Assembly (NCBI GenBank): GCA_936920195.1
Contig: CAKZHE010000251.1
Coordinates: forward strand, 1-64,000
Length of the DNA: 64,000 nucleotides
DNA from: an uncultured cyanobacterium
GTDB taxonomy: Bacteria; Cyanobacteriota; Cyanobacteriia; Cyanobacteriales; FACHB-T130
Direction: 5' to 3'
The translations under genes were made by a program, and so were the position numbers. The notes beneath the pieces are model-generated. The model saw only the letters and a program-made list of their open reading frames with translations, had not been told where the DNA came from and searched no databases. Positions within the stretch are counted from its first letter, which is position 1; every line of letters starts with the position of its first letter. Below, one piece after another: positions 44,459 to 53,289 of this stretch.

Positions 44459-45025
44459 ATGACCATCTCAACCGAGAAGAAAGTCTGGACAGATGAAGAA
44501 TTTATGGTGCTATCCAAAGATGGGCATCGCTATGAATTGGTAGATGAGGAGTTGGTGGATATGGGCAATTCAGGCATGGAACATGGCTATATTGCCTGCA
44601 TTTTGGTGACATTTCTGACCGCGTTTGTACAACAGCATAAGCTAGGCGCTGTCTGTGATTCAAGTACAGCCTTTACATTGCAGAAGGGAAATAAGCGATC
44701 GCCTGATGTTTCTTTTGTATCTAGAGAAAGACTTAAGGGCTTAAAGCGTCCACCACGCGGTTTTTTTCAGGGTTCCCCCGATCTCGCCGTGGAAATTCTT
44801 TCCCCCAGCAATACCATCGCCGAAATCCACGACAAAATTGTGGAATATTTCGAGAATGAAACCCGTCTAGTTTGGGTCATCCATCCCGATCAAAAATATA
44901 TTTTAGTTCACCATACTCCCGAACCAGATCGTCTTTTACGCTCTTTAGATCGACTTGACGGAGCAGATGTCATCCCCGGTTTTTCTATGGCAGTTGCAGA
45001 ACTATTTGCCGAATGGGATTTTTAG
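44459..45025 (+). CDS. Uma2 family protein (DUF820)
   Basis: 188 residues. WTDEEFMVLSKDGHRYELVD, then SPDVSFVSRERL, SPDLAVEILSPSNT and HDKIVEYFENETRLVWVIHPD are the Uma2 hallmarks with all expected acidic residues. It is not closely related to the Uma2 protein at 42524. The start has GGGAGAATG, a fair ribosome binding site, just after the tRNA. Confidence 0.9.
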   Translation: MTISTEKKVWTDEEFMVLSKDGHRYELVDEELVDMGNSGMEHGYIACILVTFLTAFVQQHKLGAVCDSSTAFTLQKGNKRSPDVSFVSRERLKGLKRPPRGFFQGSPDLAVEILSPSNTIAEIHDKIVEYFENETRLVWVIHPDQKYILVHHTPEPDRLLRSLDRLDGADVIPGFSMAVAELFAEWDF

Positions 45026-45356
45026 TAGAATCGCTAAGTCAAGATATGATTGAAGTTATAGTCTATCGCCCCCGCGCTCTGGCAATTGCGGCAGGCGATC
45101 GCCTTTAGCGCTGGGCTTCGCCCAATCGCGCTAGCGCCCCGCAGGGCTGCGCTTAACTGACAGAATCCATCGGCTTTGAGCAAAAACAGAATAACCGGGA
45201 AGTTGCGACTAGCAAAAACAGAATAACCGGGAAGTTGCGACTAAAAGTAGTTGGCACTGCCAACTGTCCCATTAAGCTGACAACGATGTTGATCCAGTCT
45301 AGAATTCTTGCCTCCCTTCACTATTTCCCCTCACGACCAGGCATTGAGTAATCTGA
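45026..45356. other. Gap with palindromes and a 32-bp tandem repeat
   Basis: No gene. It holds a G/C-rich palindromic patch (about 45105-45150, GCGCTGGGCTTCGCCCAATCGCG) and the exact tandem repeat at 45180-45243. Confidence 0.6.
45180..45243. repeat. Two exact 32-bp tandem units
   Basis: The unit begins GCAAAAACAGAATAACCGGG and ends AAGTTGCGACTA; both copies are identical, so the duplication is recent or maintained. It lies about 115 bases upstream of the phosphatase gene. Confidence 0.9.
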
Positions 45357-46118
45357 ATGAGTAGTAACAATATCCCTCGACGCATTATTATTGGCGACGT
45401 TCACGGTCACTTCGATGGTTTAATGAGCCTATTGGAGGCGATCGCCCCTGGCTCTGAGGACAAGGTTTATTTCTTGGGAGACTTAATTGACCGGGGACCC
45501 AAAAGCTCCAAGGTAGTAGAATTTGTCAAACAAAGTGGTTATCAGTGTCTGCTCGGAAACCACGAACAAATGTTACTTGATGTGCTGGTGGATGGACAGT
45601 CCCACGGACCAGCACTGCATTCCTGGCTGTATAGTGGGGGACAAAATACTGTAAATAGTTATGGCGATCGCGGCATTCCCCAAGAGCATCTGGACTGGAT
45701 TGCTTCTTTGCCTGTCTACTTAGATTTAGAAGATATTTGGCTAGTTCACGCAGGCATCAATCCTCGTTTGCCCCTAGAAGTCCAAACTGCGGATCAATTC
45801 TGTTGGATTCGAGACGAATTTCACAGCCTCTCCCAACCCTACTTTCCAGATAAACTAATTATTACCGGACACACTATTACCTTTACCTTACCCGGCGTTA
45901 TGCCCGGAAAACTAGCCCAAGGCCGGGGCTGGTTAGATATTGACACTGGTGCTTACCATCCCAAAAGCGGTTGGTTAACGGGTTTAGACATTACCAACCG
46001 CCTAGTTTATCAAGTGAATGTGTTGCGGAAGAAATCGCGCCAAATGCCTTTAGCCAAAGCCATATCTCGCGTCGAACCCTCCCAAATCATCCCGCGCCGC
46101 CCGATGCTACGCTCTTAA
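45357..46118 (+). CDS. PPP-family Ser/Thr protein phosphatase
   Basis: 253 residues with the metallophosphoesterase motifs GDVHGHFDG, GDLIDRGPKS and GNHEQM, then HAGINP and GHT; all metal-binding residues are present. Bacterial PPP enzymes remove phosphate from Ser/Thr (sometimes Tyr) or cut dinucleoside polyphosphates. It could counteract kinases such as the one at 1442, but that is speculative. Its 3' end overlaps the convergent M48 protease gene by 12 bases. Confidence 0.9.
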   Translation: MSSNNIPRRIIIGDVHGHFDGLMSLLEAIAPGSEDKVYFLGDLIDRGPKSSKVVEFVKQSGYQCLLGNHEQMLLDVLVDGQSHGPALHSWLYSGGQNTVNSYGDRGIPQEHLDWIASLPVYLDLEDIWLVHAGINPRLPLEVQTADQFCWIRDEFHSLSQPYFPDKLIITGHTITFTLPGVMPGKLAQGRGWLDIDTGAYHPKSGWLTGLDITNRLVYQVNVLRKKSRQMPLAKAISRVEPSQIIPRRPMLRS

Positions 46119-46955
46119 CAAAGCTTTCAGTTTAGCTTTGTAAGCTTTACTATCTAAGCCAGCGCCTTGATTCGCTTGAGCAGGATTGAGGGATTGATTC
46201 ATCGAAGCAATCCGATCTTCTGTGGCGGGATGAGAGTTTAAGAAAGTTGGGGTTGACGAAGAACTGACGAGCTTTTTCATAAAAGCTGGCATAGCAGACT
46301 GAGCATAACCAGCCCTACCTAAATTTGCCAAACCTCTTTGATCGGCATTAAATTCATCTTCCCGACTCATGGGCAACCGGAGAGCCAATTCTACCCCAAT
46401 TTGCACTGCTGTATTGGTATCCAACCCGGTTACTGAAGCTACGCCCCGCGCTAAGGCCATTTGCTTCATTTGCTCAACGGCGTGCCGTCCGGCAATATGA
46501 CCAATTTCGTGACCAATTACGCCAGCTAATTGGGCTTCATTATCTGCTGCTACCATTAAACCAGCATTGATATAGACAAAACCACCCATAGTCGCAAAAG
46601 CATTAATGGCTTTATCGGCAACTACTTGGAAGGTGTAGGGTATGTTGGGGCGATCGCTTTTCGCTGCCAGTTGCTGTCCGATATCATTGACGTAACGAGT
46701 CAGTTGGGGATTATTATAGATGGGAACTTGGCTAGTTACTTCTTGATTGATCTGCTGTCCCAGCTGGACTTCCTGTTCGTCAGACATACTAGACAGCTGG
46801 ATATACTGCACGCCTTGGATCAGGATGTCCCAAATAGAGAAGGCTTGACCGGGACGGGGAACAGTCAAAACCAGGCTCAGTGCTACTAGGACAGATACCA
46901 AGGGGTAAAACCAGGAACGGAGCGATCGCGCTAAAAAGGCCAAGGGGTTATACAT
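46107..46955 (-). CDS. M48 family metalloprotease, exported
   Basis: About 282 residues from ATG 46955; an upstream start would add 17 residues before a good signal sequence (SWFYPLVSVLVALSLVLT). The zinc motif HEIGH is intact in GVIGHEIGHIAGRHAVEQM and the third ligand is in REDEFNADQRG. It resembles BepA/LoiP-like envelope quality-control proteases. It contrasts with the M48-like gene at 5352, where these residues are lost. Confidence 0.92.
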   Translation of the reverse strand: MYNPLAFLARSLRSWFYPLVSVLVALSLVLTVPRPGQAFSIWDILIQGVQYIQLSSMSDEQEVQLGQQINQEVTSQVPIYNNPQLTRYVNDIGQQLAAKSDRPNIPYTFQVVADKAINAFATMGGFVYINAGLMVAADNEAQLAGVIGHEIGHIAGRHAVEQMKQMALARGVASVTGLDTNTAVQIGVELALRLPMSREDEFNADQRGLANLGRAGYAQSAMPAFMKKLVSSSSTPTFLNSHPATEDRIASMNQSLNPAQANQGAGLDSKAYKAKLKALLRA

Positions 46956-47173
46956 ACTACTTGTGTGGGTGAAATTAAACCAGAAACATTTATAACTAGA
47001 ACACATCTAAAAATTAGTAGACGCAATTTCCTAGCATAAAGTTGCCCTACCTAGTAATTGCTGGCAAACTAGCAAAGATTCTCTTTATTATAAGATTTTT
47101 CCCGATTCCCTGTTCCCTGTTTCCACCCCGAAGGGGCTTGGTCATGTTAATCTGATCTCTTGTTCCTACGAAA

Positions 47174-48480
47174 TTGAGTTGTCATCTTGCGTAGCTCAAC
47201 TTACAATTAGACAACAGGCGAATCCTAACCCACAGCATGAAAGCTAGGTATCAGTACAGATTCTACCCAACTAACCAACAGCGACAGAGCCTAGCTCAGT
47301 TGTTTGGTTGTGTTCGGGTAGTTTGGAACGATGCCCTAGCAATTTGCCAGCAGTCTGAGAAGTTGCCAAGCAATAACGATTTGCAAAAAATGGTAATTAC
47401 TCAGGCCAAGAAAACCGAAGCGCGAGAATGGTTGGCTAGGGTTTCAAACATTCCTTTGCAGCAGTCAGTGGCTGATTTGGGGGTGGCCTACAAAAACTTT
47501 TTTGACTCGCTTAAAGGCAAGCGGAAGGGGAAGAAAGTAGGGAGTCCTAAATTCAAAAAGAAGACGGGGAAGCAATCAGCACGATTTAGAATTGGGGGAT
47601 TTTCAATCAAAGGTAGAGAAATCTATTTAACCAAAATTGGCAACATCAAGCCGATTTGGTCTAGAGAACTTCCCTCTTCTCCGTCATCTGTCACCGCGAT
47701 CAAGGATGCGGCTAACCGCTATTTTTTGAGCTTTGTCGTAGAAGTTGAACCCGTTCAACTTGATGCTGAAAACCAAAGTATCGGGATTGATTTAGGGATT
47801 AAAACTTTTGCCGTAATGTCTGATGGATCTAAAGCCCAAAGCCCTAACTACTCAAAAGCAGACCGCAAAATTCGCCAGCTTCAGAAGAGGTTGGCACGTC
47901 AACAGAAAGGCTCAAATCGCCGAAATAAAACTCGTCGCCAAATAGCCAAACTGCACAATCAAATCGCCGATACCCGTAAAGACTTTTTGCATAAGCTATC
48001 TACCAAAGTCGTTAGGGAAAACCAAGCGATCATTTTGGAGGATTTAAACGTCTCGGGCTTGGTCAAAAATCGCCGACTTGCTAGAGCAATTAGTCTCCAA
48101 GGATGGAGAGAATTTAGGACGCTATGTGAAGCTAAGTCCCAGAAGTTTGGGAGAGTTTTTCACGTTATAAGTCGATGGGAACCAACCAGCCAAATTTGTT
48201 CTAAGTGTGGCTATAAATGGGGTAAAATCGATTTAAAAGTTCGTTCGGTTCGATGCTTGAAGTGCGGTACTGAACACGACCGAGACGAAAATGCCGCCAA
48301 AAATATAAATCAAGTCGGGATAGGGCATTGCCACGACTCTAAACGGACGCAGAGACAGAGTAAGACTATTATCGCCAGTGGCGAAGCTGCGCGTTCGCGT
48401 AGCGATGCCCAAGGCATACGGTAGCATCAGTCAGTGAAGCGTCAAGAATCACCGTGGCTTCAGCCCAGTGAGTATGTCAA
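47174..48480 (+). mobile_element. TnpB-only IS200/IS605-like element
   Basis: A possible left-end hairpin (TTGAG 47174-47178 / CTCAA 47195-47199) precedes tnpB, and a right end with a folded GAATCAC...GTGAG block ends in GTCAA at 48480. There is no tnpA, so movement would need a transposase in trans. The left boundary is uncertain. Confidence 0.65.
47237..48424 (+). CDS. tnpB: TnpB RNA-guided nuclease (IS605 OrfB family)
   Basis: 395 residues, full length. RuvC residues are intact: Asp185 (GIDLGIKTFAV), Glu268 (ILEDLNVSGL) and Asp350 (HDRDENAAKNI). The zinc finger has Cys321, 324, 340 and 343. The start MKARYQYRFYPTNQQ is typical. TnpB uses an RNA from its own 3' end (omega-RNA) to cut DNA and keep its element in the genome. 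All catalytic residues being present suggests it is active. There is no TnpA partner. Confidence 0.95.
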   Translation: MKARYQYRFYPTNQQRQSLAQLFGCVRVVWNDALAICQQSEKLPSNNDLQKMVITQAKKTEAREWLARVSNIPLQQSVADLGVAYKNFFDSLKGKRKGKKVGSPKFKKKTGKQSARFRIGGFSIKGREIYLTKIGNIKPIWSRELPSSPSSVTAIKDAANRYFLSFVVEVEPVQLDAENQSIGIDLGIKTFAVMSDGSKAQSPNYSKADRKIRQLQKRLARQQKGSNRRNKTRRQIAKLHNQIADTRKDFLHKLSTKVVRENQAIILEDLNVSGLVKNRRLARAISLQGWREFRTLCEAKSQKFGRVFHVISRWEPTSQICSKCGYKWGKIDLKVRSVRCLKCGTEHDRDENAAKNINQVGIGHCHDSKRTQRQSKTIIASGEAARSRSDAQGIR

Positions 48481-48496
48481 AAAAGATTGAGCTAGG
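48360..48496 (+). ncRNA. Probable omega-RNA (reRNA) with guide
   Basis: In TnpB loci the RNA covers the end of the gene and the right end. Here AGAATCACCGTGGCTTCAG and CCCAGTGAGTATGTCAA form a stem (CAC/GTG, GGC/GCC), ending at 48480 with TCAA, the usual right-end cut. The guide would then be the next ~16 bases (AAAAGATTGAGCTAGG), lying in the 5' leader of the DUF4330 gene. The 5' boundary is a guess. Confidence 0.5.
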
Positions 48497-48507
48497 AAAA
48501 GTTGTTA

Positions 48508-49017
48508 ATGAAGATTCTGGACGCGCAAGGTCGCTTATTCGGTAAAGTCAGTATTTTAGACTTGCTGGCTGGCTTAATGATTTTGCTGATATTGGTAGGC
48601 GTTTTCCGGCCTTCTGTGGCTCAAGTCATTTCCACTAAACCCATTGAAGTCGATGTAGTGGTGCGAGGGTTGAGTGTATTGAAGCCTGAAGAATTGCGCC
48701 GCCAATTTGAGGAAGAGAAGAAGACCAATATTATCATTCGCAATCAGCCTTATGGACAGATAGACATTAAATCTGTCCAACCCCTCCCCAGAAATGTCGT
48801 TGTACCGCAACCAGATGGCTCGGTGAAAGCTCTGCCCGATCCCAGACCAGAGGCATTCAGCGTTGATATGATTATGACTCTGAGTGGCAATGCTCAAATT
48901 ACCAATAATGGGCCAGTCCTAGGAAATACCAAAATTAAGGTAGGGATTCCAGTGGAACTGGAAGGTTTGGAGTACGATTTCAATGCCACCGTGATTGATA
49001 TTCGCATCAAGGAATAA
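48508..49017 (+). CDS. DUF4330 family protein
   Basis: About 169 residues from ATG 48508 with AGGA upstream; a TTG two codons earlier is less likely. DAQGRLFGKVSILDLLAGL then a membrane helix (about 18-37), and an extracytoplasmic beta-rich part ending in VGIPVELEGLEYDFNATVIDI. This is the DUF4330 pattern, widespread in cyanobacteria, function unknown. The TnpB element ends only 27 bases before it, so the promoter may have been affected. Confidence 0.85.
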   Translation: MKILDAQGRLFGKVSILDLLAGLMILLILVGVFRPSVAQVISTKPIEVDVVVRGLSVLKPEELRRQFEEEKKTNIIIRNQPYGQIDIKSVQPLPRNVVVPQPDGSVKALPDPRPEAFSVDMIMTLSGNAQITNNGPVLGNTKIKVGIPVELEGLEYDFNATVIDIRIKE

Positions 49018-49106
49018 GAGGTGACAACCCACTGGTTTGTGGTTGATGCCAGATAAGTCTAAGCGATCGCCGGATAGCATTAGTCTATATAACGCAACCC
49101 CCGCCC

Positions 49107-50102
49107 ATGATCTTCATCAATCCCAAAATTGACTTTGCTTTCAAAAAAATCTTTGGCTCCGAAGATAGCAAAGATATCCTAATTAGTTTCCTCAATGCCC
49201 TGATCTACGCAGGCCAACCCGTTATCCAAGACCTAGAAATCCATCCCTATCTTGCCCCAAGAATTAGAGGACTTAAATCGACTTATCTAGATATCAAAGC
49301 CAAAATCGTTGAGGTAGACACAGCCGAAGAGCGCACTGTCATTATTAAGATGCAAGTTCTGAACATCGAAGGATTTGAGAAAAGGATTTTATACAATGCT
49401 GCCAAATCCTATTCCATCCAACTTGGTTCAGGATATGACTATAGCTTACTCAATCCCGTAATCGGCTTAACTATTACCGATTTTGTGATGTTTAAAGAAC
49501 TGGATAATGTCATCTCCAAATTTATTTTAAAGGAAAAAGATTTTCTGATTGATTACCCCGTTTATGACATTGAACTGATTTTTGTAGAATTGCCCAAATT
49601 CAAGAAGGAACTATCAGAATTGACAACCATTATCGATAAATGGCTATATTTCATGAACAAAGCCAGATATCTCAATGATGTTCCTGAAGTGATGGGTGAT
49701 ATTCCTGAAATTAAGAAAGCATTTCATATTGCTAATCAAGCAAATTTAACCCCTGAAGAATTGGACGATCAGGAAAAAAACGAGTTTTTTATTCACGATC
49801 AACGCAATTTCCTGAACAAAGCTGTGACTAAAGCCGTGAAGCAAGCTGTTAAGGAAGCTATGCAGGAAGGGCGAAATCTTGGTATCCAACAAGGAATTGA
49901 ACAGGGAATTGAACAGGGAATTGAACAGGGAATTGAACAGGGAATTGAGCAGGGAATCGAGCAGGGAATTGAACAGGGAGCGCAGCAAAAAGCGATTGAG
50001 ATTGCGAAAAAGATGCTGAATTTGGTGGAAGATCGCACGATTTGCGAAATTACTGGTTTATCTATAGATGAGTTGGACAGACTAAAAACTTCGCAAGAGT
50101 AA
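49107..50102 (+). CDS. Rpn family PD-(D/E)XK nuclease with GIEQ repeats
   Basis: 331 residues. INPKIDFAFKKIFGSEDSKD is the start of Rpn/PDDEXK-transposase-type proteins; the core is YLDIKAKIVEV followed by IKMQVLN, where the usual E-x-Q is replaced by KMQ, a possible weakening of the active site. Residues 259-294 are nine GIEQ-type tetrapeptides. The tail (KAIEIAKKMLNL ... TGLSIDELDRLK) is a short helical domain. It is distinct from the Rpn gene at 8513. A hypothetical gene follows four bases later. Confidence 0.83.
   Translation: MIFINPKIDFAFKKIFGSEDSKDILISFLNALIYAGQPVIQDLEIHPYLAPRIRGLKSTYLDIKAKIVEVDTAEERTVIIKMQVLNIEGFEKRILYNAAKSYSIQLGSGYDYSLLNPVIGLTITDFVMFKELDNVISKFILKEKDFLIDYPVYDIELIFVELPKFKKELSELTTIIDKWLYFMNKARYLNDVPEVMGDIPEIKKAFHIANQANLTPEELDDQEKNEFFIHDQRNFLNKAVTKAVKQAVKEAMQEGRNLGIQQGIEQGIEQGIEQGIEQGIEQGIEQGIEQGAQQKAIEIAKKMLNLVEDRTICEITGLSIDELDRLKTSQE
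49881..49988 (+). repeat. In-frame 12-bp tandem repeat, nine units
   Basis: Units of GGAATTGAACAG with few changes (one ATC, two GAG, ends GGTATCCAACAA and GGAGCGCAGCAA). Four central units are identical, so it is a younger array than the one at 9227. Confidence 0.95.
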
Positions 50103-50106
50103 AAAT

Positions 50107-50667
50107 ATGAACAGAAATTTAAAAACCATGAAAATTCCAGAAAATATCACTTTTGAACAGGCGATCGCCTTGACTGAATCATTACTAGATAAAATGGCAA
50201 AGGGAGAGTTACCCCCAGAAGAAATTACCAATGCTATCGCCGAATTAGTCCCAACTCAAAATGGGGCGCGAGGCTTTTTTGTCGCCTACCTCACCTCAGA
50301 TCATCCCTTTGCCGACAATCATCCCCCAGAAGTTTTACAGGGGTTGAGTTCTCATCCCCTGGCTATTGCCGAACTGTTAGCCAAAAATCTCGCCATGTCA
50401 GCCGCTATGGTACTAACTCATCAGCGAAATGGCAACGAAGAGATGGCACAATCTTCGGCAAGAGTGCGCGATCGCTCCAAAACTCTGATTAATCAACTAA
50501 ACTTACCAGAAGTTTGGGAAAAGTGCCAGCAACTGCAAACCGCTGCTACCACAGGGGAAGGTCAATATCAAGCTTTTTTAGAACGTTGGGGCTACGATCG
50601 AGAACAACTACAGTTAATGATTGACAATCTCACTTTTGCTCCTGAAGTTCGACTACATCCCGCTTGA
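50107..50667 (+). CDS. Conserved hypothetical protein
   Basis: 186 residues; a second ATG (50128) seven codons in is a possible start. It is soluble and mostly helical (TFEQAIALTESLLDKMAKGE ... AELLAKNLAMSAAMVLTHQR). It looks like a family seen only in cyanobacteria, but I cannot assign a function. It probably forms an operon with the Rpn gene (4-base spacing), and its 3' end overlaps the convergent protease gene by 38 bases. Confidence 0.7.
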   Translation: MNRNLKTMKIPENITFEQAIALTESLLDKMAKGELPPEEITNAIAELVPTQNGARGFFVAYLTSDHPFADNHPPEVLQGLSSHPLAIAELLAKNLAMSAAMVLTHQRNGNEEMAQSSARVRDRSKTLINQLNLPEVWEKCQQLQTAATTGEGQYQAFLERWGYDREQLQLMIDNLTFAPEVRLHPA

Positions 50668-51547
50668 TAGTGACATCATACTTACCAAAAAAGTCATGTC
50701 CCAGCAGTCCCAAATCTAACCCTGAACCAGCGATTGAAACTTGCACATCTGTCGCCACAATTCCCCCCGCTGCCATCGAACTGACATAGCCAAAGGAAAA
50801 TTCTACTCCATTCGAGCTAGCCGTATCAGCCTTAGTTTTACCCGCTGGCACAATCGCCAAGGCATCCGCCATTTTTTGGGTAATTAAAGTGTTACTAGCC
50901 CCAGTATCTAAAATCATCTCAAAGGTTTGGCTCCCATTAAAAGTAACATCAATTACTGGCGCACCCCCAGAACGCCGTTTAATGGGAATCGTAAATACCT
51001 CCGGTGCAGTAGTTGGTTCGATACCAGTAGATTCTCCCATCGTCACAGTCACTGGTGTTTTGGGATCTTTGGCAGCAGATTGATTTGGTGACTGTGCGAT
51101 ATTGGTTTTAGCACCCTTTGCCCGCTTAGTGGCATCTGCCAATTGCTGTTGGTATTGAGTAATTTTACTTTTAGCATCTTTACTATAGGGACTAGAATTA
51201 GGCACAGCTTTGAGCAGACTAATTGCCTCTTGCCAGCGACTAACCGCTAAACTCCAATCATCAGGAGATTGGGCAGATTCCGCGATGGTAGTGGCATTGG
51301 CAGCCAAATCTAGCGCCCTTTCATAGGCCACCGCAGGCGAGAGACTGGGTTTTGGTTTGGCTGGGGTGGGCGATTTTTGAGGACTCGCTGGAGTCTGAAC
51401 AGCTAATTGAGGGCTGGGAGAGGCAGCGCGAGAAGTAGGACGCTTCAACAAATCAAGATAACTGCAAGCAGTACCAAATACAGCTAAGGAGCTAGCTAAA
51501 ATTATTAAAATACCGCTCTGTCGAAGACCTTTCCGCATAAACTCCAT
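50630..51547 (-). CDS. Retropepsin-like aspartic protease, lipoprotein
   Basis: About 305 residues from ATG 51547. A lipoprotein signal (LIILASSLAVFGTAC) places it on the membrane; a helical part of about 100 residues follows, and then an aspartic-protease domain with FEMILDTGASNTLI and the matching LLGHDFFGKYDVTI. One-domain proteases of this type act as dimers. Substrate unknown. Confidence 0.85.
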   Translation of the reverse strand: MEFMRKGLRQSGILIILASSLAVFGTACSYLDLLKRPTSRAASPSPQLAVQTPASPQKSPTPAKPKPSLSPAVAYERALDLAANATTIAESAQSPDDWSLAVSRWQEAISLLKAVPNSSPYSKDAKSKITQYQQQLADATKRAKGAKTNIAQSPNQSAAKDPKTPVTVTMGESTGIEPTTAPEVFTIPIKRRSGGAPVIDVTFNGSQTFEMILDTGASNTLITQKMADALAIVPAGKTKADTASSNGVEFSFGYVSSMAAGGIVATDVQVSIAGSGLDLGLLGHDFFGKYDVTIKRDVVELQEQK

Positions 51548-51792
51548 CAAATTTCGATTACTGGCAGCAATTACAGGTATTATAAAACCTCATTCCGGCT
51601 TTAGTCGAACGAACAGGATTTCGAGACAAAATTAACTAAAAGTCTTAAAATCTGAGCTAATAGCCAGAATTGGTCATCGGATGGAGGGTGCGATAGTTCA
51701 CCCAGTCAGGGTTACGCCTGCAAAGTAGACCTGAAGATCTTTGTCTAGGGTTTGCTAAACTATTTAGACCGTTATTCTCCAAGGGTGTCGCG

Positions 51793-51900
51793 ATGAGTGA
51801 ATTAGATACGACAGATATTGTAGGAATCACCGTTACTCTTTTAGGAGCGGCTGGTTTCCTGTGGCTGTCATGGCAAGCTTTACTAGCGATGAAGCAATAG
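51793..51900 (+). CDS. 35-residue single-helix membrane peptide
   Basis: ATG 51793 with AAGGGTG seven bases before it, then 35 codons: a short polar start (MSELDTTDIVG), one membrane helix (ITVTLLGAAGFLWLSW) and a short tail. Size and layout are those of small subunits of photosynthetic or NDH-1 complexes in cyanobacteria, but I do not recognise the exact family. It is easy to miss because of its length. Confidence 0.6.
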   Translation: MSELDTTDIVGITVTLLGAAGFLWLSWQALLAMKQ

Positions 51901-51999
51901 ACAGAAGTCAGAAGTAAATTAGCATCCTCCCAAAGTCTGTTAATTCACTTCTGATGCCAAAAATATTCTTCAATCGCCAATTATAAATCGGAGGGGTAC

Positions 52000-53289
52000 G
52001 TGACAGCACTAGATGCCAACTTTATATTAGGAGTACCTCCAAAAAATATATCTGATAATAGTAGCCTTAATGGTCATGAAATCACTGATATAGTCCTAGC
52101 TGCTGCTAATTTTAAAGGTCATAATCTGCGCGGGGCAGACCTAAAAGGGAAAGACCTCAAAGGTGCAGATTTTCAAGGAGCCAACCTCAGCGAAGCTAAT
52201 CTTAGCTATGCAGATATGATTGAGGCGACACTAATTGCTGCTAATCTGTCTTGGGCAAATTTGAGTGGAGCCTGCCTAAATTTAGCCCACCTGAGTGCGG
52301 CGGACTTGAAATGGGCTGACTTGAGATGGGCAAATTTAGTCGGAGCGGATCTCACTTCCGCTGATTTGAGATCGGCAAATCTCAAAAAAGCTAATCTTGT
52401 GGGAGCGAATTTAGAATTAGCCCAGATGTCTGGGGCTAATTTAGTCGGAGCCGATTTGAGTGCGGCTAATTTGACTGGGACAAATTTACGAAAAGCTGTT
52501 TATAATCAAACCACTAAGTTTACAGAAGGAATTAGTCTGCGAGAATTAGGAGCGTTCTTAATTGCCCCCCATGTTTCTTTATCAGGAGTCGATCTAAGCG
52601 AAGCAGATCTGAGCAGTGCCGAATTGAAATCTGCCGATCTCAGTGCTGCTAATTTGAGTAAAACTAATTTAGTTGGGGCTAGCTTAGAAAATGCTCACCT
52701 TGCTGGGGCGAATTTAATTGATGCTGATTTGAGCAAAGCTAATTTAAGATTAACTGTGTTTAGAAAAGCTGTTTATAGTAAAAAAACTAGGTTTCCTGAT
52801 GGCTTCGATCCTAGAGAAGTGGGAGCTTATTTGATTGCTCCTGAAGCGGTTTTAGTGGGGGTAAATTTAAGCGGAGTAGATCTGAGTGGAGCCAATTTGA
52901 GAGCATCCGATCTGAGGGAAGCTAATTTTAGTAAGGTGGTGCTACGTGGGGTAGATTTGACCAAAGCTAATATGAGAAAGATTAACTTAGAAGGTGCTAA
53001 TCTGAGCGATGCTGACCTGCGGGGAGTAGATATGACGGGGGCGAATTTACAAGATACTTATTTGCATCAGGCGGATCTCAGGAATGTTGATTTTACTAAA
53101 GCGGTTTTGCAAGGGGCTAATCTGATTGGGGCAGATTTGCGGGGCGCGGATTTGACTAAAACTGATTTGACGGGAGCTAATTTGAGTGGGGCAGATTTGA
53201 GTCAGGTAGACTTGAAAAGGGCTGTGTTGACAAATACCAATCTGACGGGAGCTGATTTGAGTGGTGCGATGTTGCCAGAGGGGTTTTGA
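52000..53289 (+). CDS. Pentapeptide repeat protein
   Basis: 429 residues, nearly all A(D/N)Lxx pentapeptides, which fold as a right-handed quadrilateral beta-helix. The run is broken twice by a ~30-residue insert of similar sequence (AVYNQTTKFTEG..., AVYSKKTRFPDG...). The start is GTG at 52000, fixed by GGAGGGG at 51990-51996. Function of such cyanobacterial proteins is mostly unknown; scaffold or nucleic-acid mimic roles are known for a few. Confidence 0.95.
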   Translation: MTALDANFILGVPPKNISDNSSLNGHEITDIVLAAANFKGHNLRGADLKGKDLKGADFQGANLSEANLSYADMIEATLIAANLSWANLSGACLNLAHLSAADLKWADLRWANLVGADLTSADLRSANLKKANLVGANLELAQMSGANLVGADLSAANLTGTNLRKAVYNQTTKFTEGISLRELGAFLIAPHVSLSGVDLSEADLSSAELKSADLSAANLSKTNLVGASLENAHLAGANLIDADLSKANLRLTVFRKAVYSKKTRFPDGFDPREVGAYLIAPEAVLVGVNLSGVDLSGANLRASDLREANFSKVVLRGVDLTKANMRKINLEGANLSDADLRGVDMTGANLQDTYLHQADLRNVDFTKAVLQGANLIGADLRGADLTKTDLTGANLSGADLSQVDLKRAVLTNTNLTGADLSGAMLPEGF

